A DNA stretch of 64,000 nucleotides from Acheta domesticus (lineage: Eukaryota; Arthropoda; Insecta; Orthoptera; Gryllidae). The notes beneath the pieces are model-generated. The model was not told the DNA's origin. It did no database searches and was given only the letters and a program-made list of their open reading frames with translations. Each line of letters opens with the position of its first letter. The stretch's first letter is position 1. Below, piece by piece: positions 35,215 to 47,716 of this stretch. The stretch is taken from positions 139,150,303-139,214,302 of the forward strand of contig JAHLJT010009436.1 in assembly GCA_031308135.1 (NCBI GenBank), read 5' to 3'. Both the position numbers and the translations under genes were made by a program.

Positions 35215-35872
35215 AATATGAAGGCATTTTTGAGATAATTTTTTCGACTGTTCTGGGGCCTTGTAAAGTACCCGCAAAAATAGAAAGATGTGCTTGAAAT
35301 TTGCAGAGAGTCGAGTTTGGTCGGGTCGATTGGAGAATATCTATTGTCCTCCTGTGTACTACGGTTTTGTTGTTAATATTGTTTACAGACAGGCAAACAG
35401 TGATTTTTTAAATAAATATAACTGTCTCGAAATCAGGGATCACACAAAGAAATTTCTGTCAAAATCTTGACATCAGTCTCTTACAACATTACATAACTTT
35501 CTCTGTACTCTCTATACCAGGGCTGTCCAACTTAGAAGGGCTTATGGGCCACATATCAAATTCTAGCTAAGCCGCGGGTCGCACCGTAATTTAAGATGGT
35601 TTTTACCTTAACTAATGAGATTATAATGAAAACATGTATTTTAGGACGTTTATTCAGCATACTTAATAATTAATGTGCATACAACGAGAAAATTAATATA
35701 TCATTAAATAAAAATAAGATGAATTGTACAATTGTATTTGGTTGTATTAGTTTTATTTGTGTTGTATTTGGTTGGTAGAGAAACATTTTTCAATGCAGTC
35801 GCGGGCCGCATAAGAAGATCCCGCGGACCGCCAGTTGGAAAGCCCTGCTCTATTCTATACTAGTATACAAGG
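35215..35872 (-). mobile_element. Rep-A fragment carrying a hAT MITE
   Basis: Diverged 5' half of Rep-A in reverse complement. Near its outer end (tttctctgtactctctata) it is interrupted by the MITE at 35518-35847 and resumes with ctatactagtatac. Confidence 0.6.
35518..35847. mobile_element. 330-bp hAT-type MITE, copy A, with 8-bp TSD
   Basis: Ends cagggctgtccaactt and agttggaaagccctg are inverted. TSD ctctatac (35510-35517) against ctctattc (35848-35855). Subterminal gcgggtcgcac and gcgggccgcat blocks surround AT-rich filler. Copy B at 51292 has the same ends in opposite orientation. Confidence 0.85.
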
Positions 35873-36009
35873 AAATACAAATTGTTGGTTTCTCTCATAA
35901 CGAAGCACTGACAAATCACCTCAAGCCCACGAACTTCACCATAAACGATGAAATTATTTTTCCGGGACACTTCACCAGTTATCATTTGCCGGCCGTCCAC
36001 ATCACGCTT

Positions 36010-36390
36010 AATAACTCTTCTGAAATCACGCGCGCATCATGGCGCCGCCGCTTTATCAGAGGGACATGACGCTCCCTTCCTGTTTTCATTCCAAACATCG
36101 GGCCACTCACGCCCGGTGCATCCATCGGCCGCGCCGACCGACTGTGCGCGGCGATAGAGCGAGAAGCCAAGGCGCAGCCGCGCTTCCGGGAACGCCGCCG
36201 GCCTCGCTTGCGGCCGACGCGACGCGACGCCACGCGCAGATTCCGACTACTCACGCCCGCACCAAATTTCCCACCACCACCACCTCCTCCTCCTCTTTTT
36301 CTCCTGCGTCTACTCCTCCTCCTGCCATTTTCCCTCCTGCTTCTGGTCCTTCTTTTCCTCCCTCCCTCTTGTCTCTCTTTCTTCCTCCGG
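36010..36390. promoter_or_regulatory. CpG island (36010-36260) and CT-rich tract
   Basis: CpG-dense DNA with gcgacgcgacgccacgcgc is followed by ccaccaccacc and cctcctcctcctc runs. An ATG in good context at 36039 opens 139 codons, but the frame runs through the CT tract into Rep-C, so I do not call it a gene. No TATA seen. Confidence 0.3.
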
Positions 36391-36400
36391 ATAAAAAAAC

Positions 36401-37040
36401 CTTATGTGAATTGGGGACTAAACAATCCATTTTTTCTCGCGAAGCGATTAATTTCTAATCACTTTCTAATTAAACGTGTAAATTGGGGACCAAACCAACC
36501 CAGGTAAGGAGAAGGTCTGACTGAGCAGGTCAGAGCGTTAAGGGAGGCCGCCGCCGCTGTGTTGCTGTCCAGCTTTTCCTTGTGCCTTACAGAAAATCTT
36601 CCAGACTCGCTCCTTTATCAAAATGAAAAGTAAAGAAAACACTAGAAGGGTACAAATTTCATGTTCAGTGTCATAAAATATTAGTTGAGAAAAAGAAAGA
36701 ATGTGAAAATGGCAATATAAGCAGTCGTCAATCAACGAAGGATTTAATTGAATGAAAATCAACTTTAACCAAACTATATTTCGAAAGCAATATGCCAGTT
36801 CTAAGTCTGGAAAATGGGAAAGGGAGTTGTGTTTTACAATAAATGTATTCAAGTACCGATAACACGAAAATGTTCTTCTAAAATGAAGTGTCGCCTTCTA
36901 CATTTAATTTGACGGAGACAAAATAGTCGGTCCCCATTTTACGCTTGTTCTTCTCTGCGCCGGTCCTTAATTTACATAAGGGATAAAAACTTTATTTTCC
37001 TTCTGGTCCTCAATTTACGTACGCCGGGGTGACACTGGCC
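36401..37040 (-). mobile_element. Rep-C copy 2, minus strand
   Basis: Reverse-complement partner of 29150-29763. Motif units taaattggggacc lie at 36408 and 36480, and inverted units at 36932, 36963 and 37005. Contains the gaggccgccgccgctg block. Confidence 0.7.
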
Positions 37041-37790
37041 CCTTCTCTCGAAACGAAAGATCAGTATAGTCATAGAGTAATGATGTACTTCTTTTGTCTA
37101 TGGTATGGTCAAATGAATTCAGGGTAGTCAGGCTGAAACTGTAAGACACAGAATTTAGCTTTTCATTTATTTAATTAATGAATCTGTATTAAGATCTGTA
37201 GAAGAAGAGAATTTCTCGGGAAAGGTTTGTTTCAAATTGAACTTATGTGAAATTATCAGGGCCTGACTTCTAGACCTAGGGATCATAGGCAATCAAATGA
37301 TTGAGACACCTCCTTTTCAGTACTTGAACAAAAACAAACAAAAATAACTCATGGGACGTTAGCATGTCCTGTGAGATAACGCAGCACCCGAGATGGAATT
37401 TGTTTACCGTCGATAGGCGGGCATGTTGGTAAAGGGGACGATTATTAACTTCTTTAGATAATTCATGCAGGACAGGTCTTTAAATAAGTAATGCAGGCAA
37501 TATTATTATTTGCGACTAATTCTTTTATAATATCCACTTATTATTAATATTCTAGTAATCCATACATTTTAAAATCTGAATTAAATGAATGTAAGTATTT
37601 TAAACGTGTAGAACAAGCAAAATCTTTAAAAATCACCTTTCACATTTACGATCTAAAAAAATTGTTTGAAAATTTGTTACGTTATATCTTATTACGATAA
37701 TCTGGGGCCTCCTTTCAAGTTTAGCTCCAAAGCAACGTCCTAGTTTGCTTAGTCTGAAACTCGCCTTTGATTCTATTATAGAAGGAATTC
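37041..37790. other. Unannotated stretch
   Basis: No gene or repeat recognised. Confidence 0.5.
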
Positions 37791-37796
37791 TCTTGC

Positions 37797-38060
37797 TTGT
37801 TTACGTATATCATACACGTAGTATAGAAAATGTAAGAGTAATATAATCCAAAAAATCTAGGTCTAGATTTTGTCGCGAATACTCGTTTTGTGCATCCCTC
37901 GTTTGAAAAAAAACGTTGTTTTCAAATACGACTGTATTTTTGTCCATCTGTCTACCTAATACCTAAACCATTCACAGTTTTCTCTGAAATGGATATTACC
38001 CGTCAGAGCTACCCTATCTGATAGGCTCTGCAATTCGGAAACTGTTTTGCTCGTGTAGAA
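37797..38060 (+). mobile_element. Rep-A 5' fragment, plus strand
   Basis: Contains acgtagtatagaaaatgta, ttgtccatctgtctacc, cctaaaccattcacag and gaaatggatattacccg. It keeps the order of Rep-A from the head to about base 350. Confidence 0.55.
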
Positions 38061-39400
38061 GAAAGTGCTTTTTTAAGTACAGTATAGTTCCGATTTTCAT
38101 TAACATTTCTGACATTAAGAAAATTGCAATATCGAATATAAAAATTACCGCCCCGATGAGAGTAAAAACAAGGCAAATATGTAAATAAGTAATGAAGTTT
38201 CTGTACGGACCCATATCGCCTACACCCATCTTTACATATACTTGACTCGGGGTACACTCCAAATTGCAAAGAATACTGAATTTACGATTATCTTTGTTTA
38301 CATATTCCTCAATTATCCAGGTATGATTTGTGACAAATTATTAAAAGTTTGATAATACATTTTATTGGTTTGTTTTCAATTTTAGTCATTTGATGTCTAG
38401 AAATACTCAATAAGGCAGTGAATGGACATGAAATGCTTACATTTAAAACTTCTGAGTTTGTTCCCAATTCGAATGCGAGCATCAATCTCTCCGAAGTTTT
38501 TGTCTTTTAATGATCTTTCCATTGTTGATGAAATGATATTTAAAATTCAAAAATGATTCAAAGTCCTCAAAAACAAAAATATTAGGAATTATATTGCTTT
38601 TCGGTATTTTACGTGACCCATGATTCAGTATGTTGGGTGAAAATTCAATTTTGCATTTTTGATAATATAATTTCACTCAATTTTTAATGAAGTTGCTCTT
38701 ATTTTACTCAGAACAGGAATTAGGATGGATTGGGTAAGGAGTGTAAGTGTTTACAGTTGTTTCGTAGGGGTGGGAGGTGATTAAAAGAACGTTTTACTGT
38801 CTCAACCTAACGAAGGTACTTCGTAAGAAGAGAAAGTTATGTAATTGTGGGCCGGAACGGCGAATTTTTTTAATGGTTCCAACTATGAAATCCATATGAT
38901 TTCTGTGAAATGTTTTTCAGATAATTGTATGTACAATGTAATTATTTTTCCAAAATACATGAAATAGGTAAACGTAATGCATTTACAAACTGATTGGCGT
39001 AAGTTAATTGAGAACACACGAATATGGAAATAAGTTTCTGGTTCGGAACTTCTTGTGACTCGCACCGAAAAAGTTTTTATTTGACGACAGTCTACTTACG
39101 TCATTCGTTTTCCCCGTCTTTAAAGCATGAAGGTCTGCAGTCTGATTCTAGACAAAGGCGTTGGAATCCACGTTCGACCTCGTATTTTCGCTATCAGCGT
39201 TTGCGCGTTTCCTTACTAAGCGAATAATTACGAAGTAACACCATTTTCTCATGACATGCTGGAATGCGTTATCTGAGAGTTAAGGACGGAAATTGAATAA
39301 TTATATTTTGACGTCACGTCGCGTCATATAACCCAGCTCTGAGTTCAAAAACTGAGCTACAGGAAATTTTGCATTCGGGTACCCGGCAGTTATTTGTCGA
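38061..39400. other. Unannotated stretch
   Basis: A short Rep-A-like snippet (agagaaagttatgtaattg, 38828-38850) is the only recognisable item. Confidence 0.4.
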
Positions 39401-39407
39401 TCGAAAA

Positions 39408-39537
39408 GAGAGAGAGGCAAAGAGAGACAGAGAGAAACGGAAAGAGACACACAGTAACAGAGAGAGAAGAGAGACACAGAGAGGGAGAGAAGAGACAGAC
39501 GATAGAGACGAGAGAGAGAGAGAAAGAGAGAGAGAGA
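39408..39537. repeat. Polypurine (GA)-rich tract
   Basis: About 130 bases of mostly GAGA/AGAC units on the plus strand. Open frames through it are repeat artefacts. Confidence 0.95.
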
Positions 39538-42500
39538 ATTATGACTTAGAGGACGATAGTATAGTTTTGTTCTTAGACTTCTTGCTTTAAAATCACAGAA
39601 CAATTATAAAAACACCGAACAACTCGCCTGCCAAATTGCACAGATAAATAAGATAACCAAAGATGAAACTACGAAAACCACAGCCTTTGAGAGTAACTTG
39701 TTTCAGAAATACTACGTTTATGTGAAACCATGGAACTCCTGAAACGTCAGCCAGTCTGTGCTGATGCACATTCAAAACCCAATAAAATTAACAAAAAAAC
39801 CCAACAATTTTTCAATAAATAATATATCAAAATGTTCACAAAAGATTGAAGATTATTTTAAGATAAAAAGAAAATTCTATATTTTCATTAGAAATTTAGA
39901 AGTCATTATTGTTTCAAATTTAGCATCGCCTTACAGAAAATTATTTTGAGTTGAATCTCACGTTAAGCGATTGAATAAAGACCCAGGTAAACGCGAGTCA
40001 GGATGGAGTCTAAGGCCCAGTAATTACGGAACATGTATTTCAGAGAGAATTCATGTGATGCACATAGAATACATTTTCTTTTTACTCCCTCATTCGTTGT
40101 GGTAGTAACTTTATAATTATAATTCTTCTTCGAAACGCGTGGTTTTTTGTCCAGTCATTATGAACTCAGAATGTTCTCTCTTCAAATGATTATCAATCCT
40201 TTTTATCGAATTTATCCATTGCCGATTTTACAAATGAGTAAAAATGCGACGATTATGCGACGATTTCTCACCCTTTAAAGTAGCAAGAACGTGACTAGTG
40301 GTTAAAAAGTGCGACGCAGGTTGGTACCATAATGTTTGAGCACAGAAACATGTAGTTGCGTAATCTCTATTCCAGAATTACAAATCACAGCTTCGGAACG
40401 AAATTTTCATTTTAGAATTTTATTATAGTCTGAAATTAATGATTTTAAAACATTTAAATCTGCGTAAGTGTATCAAAACGAATATATTATTTTATAATAT
40501 GGCCGTGTTAGTACGTACCATACGTGTTAGTACGTACCAAGTAAAAAAATTGTTACGTGCGGCACACAAGGTCCCTGTGCGCAGTCACCTCTATTTACAG
40601 ATGAACTGATACGACTTCCACTTCACAGGGACGGGCTGATACGAAGCAAGATGTTAATGACTTGCGTTTATGCATACGTGAACGCAAGTGATCACTATTA
40701 TATTGATAATAGTAATATATAATAACAATAATAATTATGATAATAATCTATTAATAATTATCTTGAGAATTCTTTATCAAATTTAATAAGCAGAAATCTT
40801 TTCCAGAGTACGATCACCAGTTTTATATATTAATTGCAAAAATTATGGTTATATTTTATGACCTCACAGTTATTTATTTAAAAACGTTCGAAATTTTTTA
40901 CTCAGGTAGGTGGGGAAATAAGTTGTCTACTTGCCAAAAAATGCATACTCGTTGGGTGAACAATACGAAAACTAAAATTATAATCGCTTTTTACGTGAAT
41001 TTAATTCATAAGAAATAACGTCAACACACCATCTACAAAGGAAACTACAACTATTTACACGTTACGGTACAGTACATCAAGTTCATGGTTTTATATTCAC
41101 TTTTGTTTACGATTAACGTCAAAAAGTATATTCCGATTACGGCTAAAATTATGCTTCGACTTTTAGCACCGCCTTATCTTGAAGCCTTCATTACAGAAAT
41201 GATAATGTGCTGGAAATAGTACTTTCTTAACGCCTCAATTTTAATTTTTTTCTAATCGATGTCGTTTAGGTGTTATGGCAGCTACCCTTAAAACAATTTA
41301 GCCGGGTAAGTTGGTAAAATCTGCCACTCAGCGAAATTAAGTAAACAGTGTTTTGAATAGTAATTCTAACTGACATTGTTTTTTCAAATTGTTTCCAACT
41401 GCCTAACCCTTTCAACATTTCTTTCACAACGAAGAAGATATTTTTTATATTTTATATTTTTCAATCTCTGAAAGCGTCCAATGTTTTTAAGAATAATATA
41501 CCTGTAGTTAAAAAATATATTTTCTCAATGTATTTTTCCCAAAAATTTAATTCGAATTTGAAAAAATTGTTAATTGTTCAAATCACAAGGCACATCCACT
41601 GGAGACGTGTCTTTTAGTTTAATCTCAGTTGATCTAATCACTAATCTAATCACACGAGAGGATCAATGCTTCAAACAGGTTCTTGCACTCGTGCATTGCC
41701 AATTTCCGGTGGCTATTAAATAACTTTAAAAATTATCTTCGAAATATATTATTGATAATTTCAAAAACTAATTTCTAAAAACATTGAATCATTTAAACAT
41801 TTTCATAAGTAGATTTTTTTTAATTTTCTTGAATTATTTTCAGCATTTTTAGGCAACAACAGATTAGAACCACAAATCGTATTTTATTAACCATTAACTG
41901 AAGTTAATAAAACTGGTAAAAAATTTGTTTCATGGTCATTTCGGTTTCTGACAACTGACAATTGACGTACGAGTGTCAAAACTGGATTCAAGGGATCCAG
42001 TGGCAACGCTGGAATGATGAAAAAGGCAAGACATATTTAATTCCTTTAACAAGGGATATCCTTTGAATAATCTTTTAACGAAAAAGACAGTGTGTCGAAA
42101 ACAGGCAAAAAATTAACGAAGCGGCCAAAAATGTAACCGTCAGTTCCGGTTACTGCCTCGAGAAAAAAAACTGAAATAGGACCCCTGTCAATTATTTTGA
42201 AAAATGGAGAGAAATAAACAAGAGCTCTTTGAATTGAATTCACTGAGAAAATATTGTTAACTTACCAATATTTTGTAGTCTGAAATTGTGGTATCTATCG
42301 TGAAAATGTTAATGTGTACGCAATATGACTTTCGAAGTCTTGTTGCTGGTGATGCTGTTTAATCTTACCAATCTCTGGAAACAGACTGGGAAAGCAATAG
42401 GTTGGGCTCTCTCTCCGTCGATCTCTTTTTCTTACTCTAATATTAAACAGTGTTCGCAACAACGTTAGCTGTTTGAAAGTATAAGTCCGTGACCAACTTC

Positions 42501-43080
42501 AGGGATAAGCATATTTTGTCGTATAATCTGTCAAAACAACCTAGGAACTTATTTTCGATTGCATGGTGCCCCCGTTTGAATTTAAACTCTAAGTTTATAT
42601 GTAAGAGTATAAAGGCTATAAAAATTTGATTTTGAATACTTGAAAACGTTTAGTAAGATATAACTCCCGTGATATTTTTCATCCTTTTACTGTTAATAAA
42701 CTCTGTATTAATATCCATTATACTTGGTTTAAACAATCTATTTCTACAAGTCAAACCTAGAGATTACGTTCCACTTGTCATTTGTACAGGAAGTGTTACA
42801 CTTTTCACAACTACGTGTTTACTTTTTACTTGTGAAGTGGACACGTTGAACACGAAAGTTCAGTAGTAAGTAATGAAATGAACTAACTTAGAATAGGTGG
42901 CCGAGAAATTGAAATATCACAAGGCACCTGACAACAACTCGCTGCATCACCCTGAAGGCGTTCTGCCGCCCATCTGTCGTCTCCGAACCTCCAAGAAAAT
43001 CAAATTCATTCTTCTAATTAAGAAATGAAATTTCTCGTTTCCCGCTGCCGCTTGAGTGCCGAAACAAGCCTCTCTTCCAG
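39538..43080. other. Long unannotated AT-rich stretch
   Basis: No SINE boxes, TIR pairs or gene signals that I can support. A 65-codon hydrophobic frame at 42669-42866 starts with GTG and shows no family resemblance. Confidence 0.5.
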
Positions 43081-43239
43081 GTGTCTACCGCGGCAACCAG
43101 GGCGATTTCCCGGGAATTAAAATGACTTTCCCCCGGGAGCTCCCCCCTGCCGCAGAGAGCCCCTCCTAAAGGTCACTCCTTCGCGCTCTGGTTAGCGCGG
43201 AAGGGAGGAGGCTCCAAACTACCCCGGTGGGCCAAATAA

Positions 43240-43479
43240 GGCCTGTGGCACACGAGCGTTGCGTCGACGCGCGTTTGATGCCCGATATTTGATTTTTTCA
43301 AATAAGATATCTAAACTATTATACTTCTAAACAATTTTAGTGTAACGTGCGTCGAAGATTAACACTATTTTATACGGAACTGCCAAAGCGCTCGTGTGCC
43401 GTTTCGCATAAGATACAGTGTTATTCTACGACGCCTGTTACTTAACGCGCGTCAACGCAACGCTGGTGTGTAGGGGTCC
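43240..43479. mobile_element. 240-bp PIF/Harbinger-like MITE with TAA TSD
   Basis: The ends (43240-43275 and 43444-43479) are inverted, matching at about 28 of 36 positions with a near-perfect agcgttgcgtcgacgcgcg core. TAA flanks both ends (43237-43239, 43480-43482), the TWA duplication of Harbinger elements. Outer bases are GG/CC. An extra internal arm cgctcgtgtgcc (43389-43400) can pair with ggcacacgagcg (43247-43258). Confidence 0.7.
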
Positions 43480-43482
43480 TAA

Positions 43483-45020
43483 GGCGGGTAGATTCTATCA
43501 AGGTATAATGTCTCTAAGGGAGAACAACCCACGAAAGGGAGACAAGCGGGTTATCGCAAAATCAGTCGAAAGTGTCAATGAATTAATTTTCATTAATAAT
43601 TATAAATTAATAGATTCATAACCAAACTATATTTGACTATTCAACCGTTTAGAATGAGATGCAAATGTTTGTCAAAACATTATTTTAGCTAAAAATGGAC
43701 AGTACTTCGGACTCTCTTGGGCGACAAAATATAGTGAAATTTTAATCGCGTACACGTACAATACTAATAATTTTCTCGTAAGATGTCTAGGATGTCATTG
43801 CACACATATAGGCACATACATGTGTAGCAGAAATTTCCATTAGCCTGCTGCGAGAACACTGGACATGGACGTTGATTCCGGTGTCATAGCAATGAGATTG
43901 TAGATTTCTCCAAGAACCTACAACGAAAAAAATGATTGTTTGCCCAATCGTCAATGAATCATGTGGGATGAATAAGTAGTTTGATGGCGACACAGAAGCA
44001 GAAGTGACAATACGAAGATTGATGATAACGCGGCAACATCACTAGACATGTAGTATAATGATTAACAAATGAATTATGAACTGGCGCGGGCTTTTGAGGC
44101 AACATTAAGGAACAAAACACCGCCTAGAGGGAGGACATCGATGGACGGTGATATGGGGAACTGTGATGCTGATACAGAGATTGTGTAGCTCACGAGATAT
44201 CTACGGAGAATCGATAGTCGTTGCAGAGCGGTGCATATTAACTTCGCCAGAACCTTCAGTGCCAACAAGTTGAGCGATTATTGTAGTGTGAACGATCGTT
44301 GTGTTTAAGGGCAATTTCAAGACCAGGCGCAACGCAGTGTTGTCAAAGGTTTTCTCCAATAAAACGGTCCTCACATGCAGCAATTGCACTAGGAGTATGA
44401 TTTCATAATTTCATTCAGTTTTCTCGGAAAATCTATGGCGCGAGCCCGAACTGCGACCATCCCAAAATTTTTATTTTAGATTATTATTATGCGTGAACTA
44501 TGATGCTCTCCTCTTCCGTCAATTCTTCCGTTTTCTTCGAAATTTTTTAAACTTTATTTTAGAACGATATTTTAATTTTATTACATGTTTTACTCTTATT
44601 TGCTGAACTCATGCGGTTACATTGCACGAAAGGAGCTGCAACGGTACTACAGAAAAGTACCACAAATGTACTATGGAAAATCAAGAGTACAAAAATATTT
44701 TATGTCATTCAGTGTTTGTTCTCCAAAACTAATGAAATAAGGCGGGTGTATAAATTCGGAAAGAATACAATCACAGTTCATTGTAAACGTAGAGTATGTA
44801 AAGGTATGTTTATGAAAATAAAATTAAAATGGTTTATATTTACCAAGAACTATATATGTATGTTGTAGTGGGCTGTAGTATGAGATTCTGCTATCCACCT
44901 TCACATAAAAATGTAATACGTCGCACATAGTAATTACGATTTCTGGGAATTTCTTCGTAAAGGGACACGTGTCAGACGATTGTTGAACATCGCGTTTGTA
45001 TCTCACTACTCATCGTTACA
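43483..45020. other. Unannotated stretch
   Basis: No gene recognised. An 85-codon ATG frame at 44611-44868 has no domain and biased composition (Lys/Phe/Ile), as expected of AT-rich chance frames. Confidence 0.5.
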
Positions 45021-45029
45021 TTTAATAGA

Positions 45030-45110
45030 AGTCAATCTTCCAACTTAGCACTAAGGTTGGCAGCATACTACCTTCTCGTGGTTCGATCCCGAGCTTGACT
45101 CCCGGTCGGA
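45030..45110 (+). repeat. Possible tRNA-like relic (box B only)
   Basis: ggttcgatccc at 45080-45090 matches the B-box consensus. No convincing A box upstream. Confidence 0.2.
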
Positions 45111-46023
45111 ACAAAAATATTGTAGCTTTTCTTTAAAATCGTCTGTTTCCGAAGCTATGTGACGAAGAAAAAGCTCAGACAGGTCGAGTTTGCTAGTTAC
45201 GATGAAAGGAATACGACATTTCCGCACATGTCTCTCTTACCTCCCAAGCGTGGGAATTAAACTAGGCCCAGGTATAGCCGTTAAAGTCGGACAATCGACC
45301 CAAAACGGCAAATGCATACATACATCTTCGAACTAAAAAAAACGCTATAGTTGTTTCATTTATGTAACATCGAATATCCTTGCATCAAATTATAACTTCA
45401 CACTCACATGCGTAACGAAATGTCGACCGTTTTCGATTGCAATTTGTTAAACAAAACGACCAAGACCAACTACAATTATATTATAGTTGATCTTGAAAAT
45501 GGCGGATTGCACTGATGACGGCAGATAAACGTTCATGATTATAATTTTATTTTATTATTAAAATTTAGTGTATTTATTATAAAACCAGTTAATAGGAGCA
45601 AGTAATAAGTTAATAACACATCTAGAGCTCACTATTTTCCATTTAAAACAAAATCCATGAAATGTGTTTGAATAGAAAGCTCAAATTTCTTTCCAAACGA
45701 AAACTGTGTATTAAATATACAGGTACTGTAATTATGATGCCTTCCTCTTCTTTCAACTCTTCCCTTTTTTTGAAATCGTTATACTTCAATTTAGTACGAT
45801 GTTATTAATTATGTACAATGATGTCCTCCTCTTCCTTCAATTCTGTATTTTTATTTGAAATAATGTTCATAAATAGTTTCAAGCATTTTAGACTATTCCC
45901 TCTTATATCCGAAATATTTAAATCTTCCTCCAAATTCATTTGATTTACTCATGGTTGCAATACCAAGGTCTTTTGAAACTAAGGTCTTTTTTATCGTATC
46001 GATTAAATGATTATTTCGTGTTT

Positions 46024-46338
46024 GAATGAATGTAAGTGTAAGGGACGTGGATAGGACAAGGAAGACGAAGGAAATATCGCGAGCGGTCCATGGCCCGTTT
46101 GGTAAGGTACTGCTCCGGCATTCACCTGGTGCTGGCCAGAGAAACCGCAAGAAAACTACCGATCAGAGCAGCCGGCTGCTAGAATTCGCTAGACAGCGGC
46201 TGAAATAGACGAAAATCCTGCCACCGCAGTGGGATTCGTAGATTTCTTGGTGCACCATCGGGATTCGAACCCAAGGACCTCCCGATCAGAGGCATTGCAG
46301 GGACCTCAGTTGAAGCCGGGAGCCACCTAAGCCAGTCC
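46024..46338 (-). repeat. SINE-1 copy, minus strand (head plus body)
   Basis: Minus strand: perfect box B ggttcgaatcc (46261-46271 on plus), gcctctgatcgggaggtcc, gctgtctagcgaattctag, ggctgctctgatcggtag, and ggaccgctcgcgatatttcc. The third module is absent. The head carries a short internal duplication. Confidence 0.75.
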
Positions 46339-46944
46339 AAGTGATAGATACTTTAAGTGAGTCTTCACAGGAATTTTTTAATCTTTCAGGAATGTGACTC
46401 ACGAAGCAGTAATTGAAATAGAATATCACTTTTTCGGAATTTACATTAATTTTTGTGTAATACGTATGTCAAAAACAATTCACTTACATTTTACATGCGG
46501 GAGGAAAAAAACTTTTGTCAGACGGGAAACCAAAGTTTTTAAAAAATAAGTATTTGCTACATGAATCAAGGAGAAGTAGACAAAAATACATATCATTTTC
46601 GTAATTTTAGACACTGTATAGCATAAAAATATAAGAAAGAGATAAAATACTTTATTTTCAAATTACTGTTCGGGCATGTCAATGTAGAAGCCAATCAACT
46701 TGAAGATGACCAAAACCACCAAAGAAGGTTAAAGAGAACCATGCCAAATAAACTAGAATAACTGTATAAATAAATTTCTCATGACGTTTATCATTCATTA
46801 AAATGGAAATTCATATTGGTCACTATTGAATGGACATTTAAATTGTATTTTAGCCTAGATTTAAGAAAATATAAATAAATGGTTACTCCTTCGTGACCGG
46901 TTTTCATACATCTTGGCCGAAAAGATTTCTTTCGGTAAAACTTA
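46339..46944. other. Unannotated stretch
   Basis: No gene or repeat recognised. Confidence 0.5.
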
Positions 46945-46976
46945 AATAATAATAATAATTATTATTATTATTATTA
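46945..46976. repeat. (AAT)n(ATT)n palindromic microsatellite
   Basis: AAT units switch to ATT units in the middle, so the tract is self-complementary. Confidence 0.9.
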
Positions 46977-47039
46977 AATAATTCTGATAATACTAATTAT
47001 TATTATTTTTATAACAAAGACGATATACACGTTGAGGTA

Positions 47040-47340
47040 GTTAAATCCTATTCTGCCACCTTCGCATGGCCCTGCCCACTTCTCGAAAAATTTCGACGTC
47101 ATGGGAAAGTTTGTGCGGCCCTGGCAAGGCGAGGTGTGGCGAATCGGAACGGGGAGGCACGGCGCGGTGAGGAGTGGGGCGTGGCGTGGCGGGGAGCGGC
47201 CGCGCGGCCATGATGGCAGAAACAGCCCGGCCGAAACGTCGACGTCCCCGAGCGACGAGGCGCGTTCCCAGCGCCGCCGCCGCTGCCGCCGCCACCGCCG
47301 CCCCTGAGGACGCGCGCCATGACGCTTCGCTTCGCAAAGA
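47040..47340. promoter_or_regulatory. CpG island with GGC/CGC-rich core
   Basis: GC-dense DNA with gccgccgccgctgccgccgcc. On the minus strand ATGs at 47320 and 47211 (context catcATGG) open short frames rich in Ala, Gly, Pro and Arg without recognised domains. May be a promoter or 5' exon; nothing decides it. Confidence 0.3.
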
Positions 47341-47455
47341 CAGGGGCGACGTACGGAGCCTTTACTTCGATTTATTTCTAATGGCACTTGACGTTTAATC
47401 AGCTGTTTCGTGACGTTTAGTGACACTGTAGTGACGTTCAAGCTCCCGAGTGGAT

Positions 47456-47716
47456 CAGGGGCGGATCCAACCGATCATTGTGGAGGAGCCATTATGGATT
47501 TTTTGTTAAATAATAAACCTTTGTTATTATATTATATACGATTTTTGTAGTGTGTATATATAATATATATTATATAATTCTACACAATATTATTTTTTAC
47601 ATAATTACGTAATTCTAACATAGGTAAATATTTTAATCAATTCTTCCAAATCAAAGAAGGTAACAAACGAAAACTCTAGGTCTTTTGGGGGGCATGGGGG
47701 CCTAGATTCACCACTG
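47456..47716. mobile_element. hAT-like MITE (Rep-D)
   Basis: Start caggggcggatcca and end tagattcaccactg are imperfect inverted ends. The flanking octamers gagtggat and gactgaat agree at six of eight. It carries the gcatgggggcc block of the family and an AT-rich interior (tatataatatatattatat). Confidence 0.5.

Noticed and set aside
36039..36458. 139-codon plus-strand frame with ATG in good context
   Set aside because: It crosses a CpG island, a CT tract and the Rep-C edge; composition follows the DNA rather than a protein family.
42669..42866. 65-codon hydrophobic frame resembling a membrane segment
   Set aside because: GTG start, no homologous motif, and hydrophobic residues follow from T-rich DNA.
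46974..47441. Minus-strand frames of 98-155 codons through the CpG island
   Set aside because: Ala/Arg/Pro/Gly-rich, several frames open together; one runs into AT-rich DNA with a simple Ile-rich tail. No recognisable protein.
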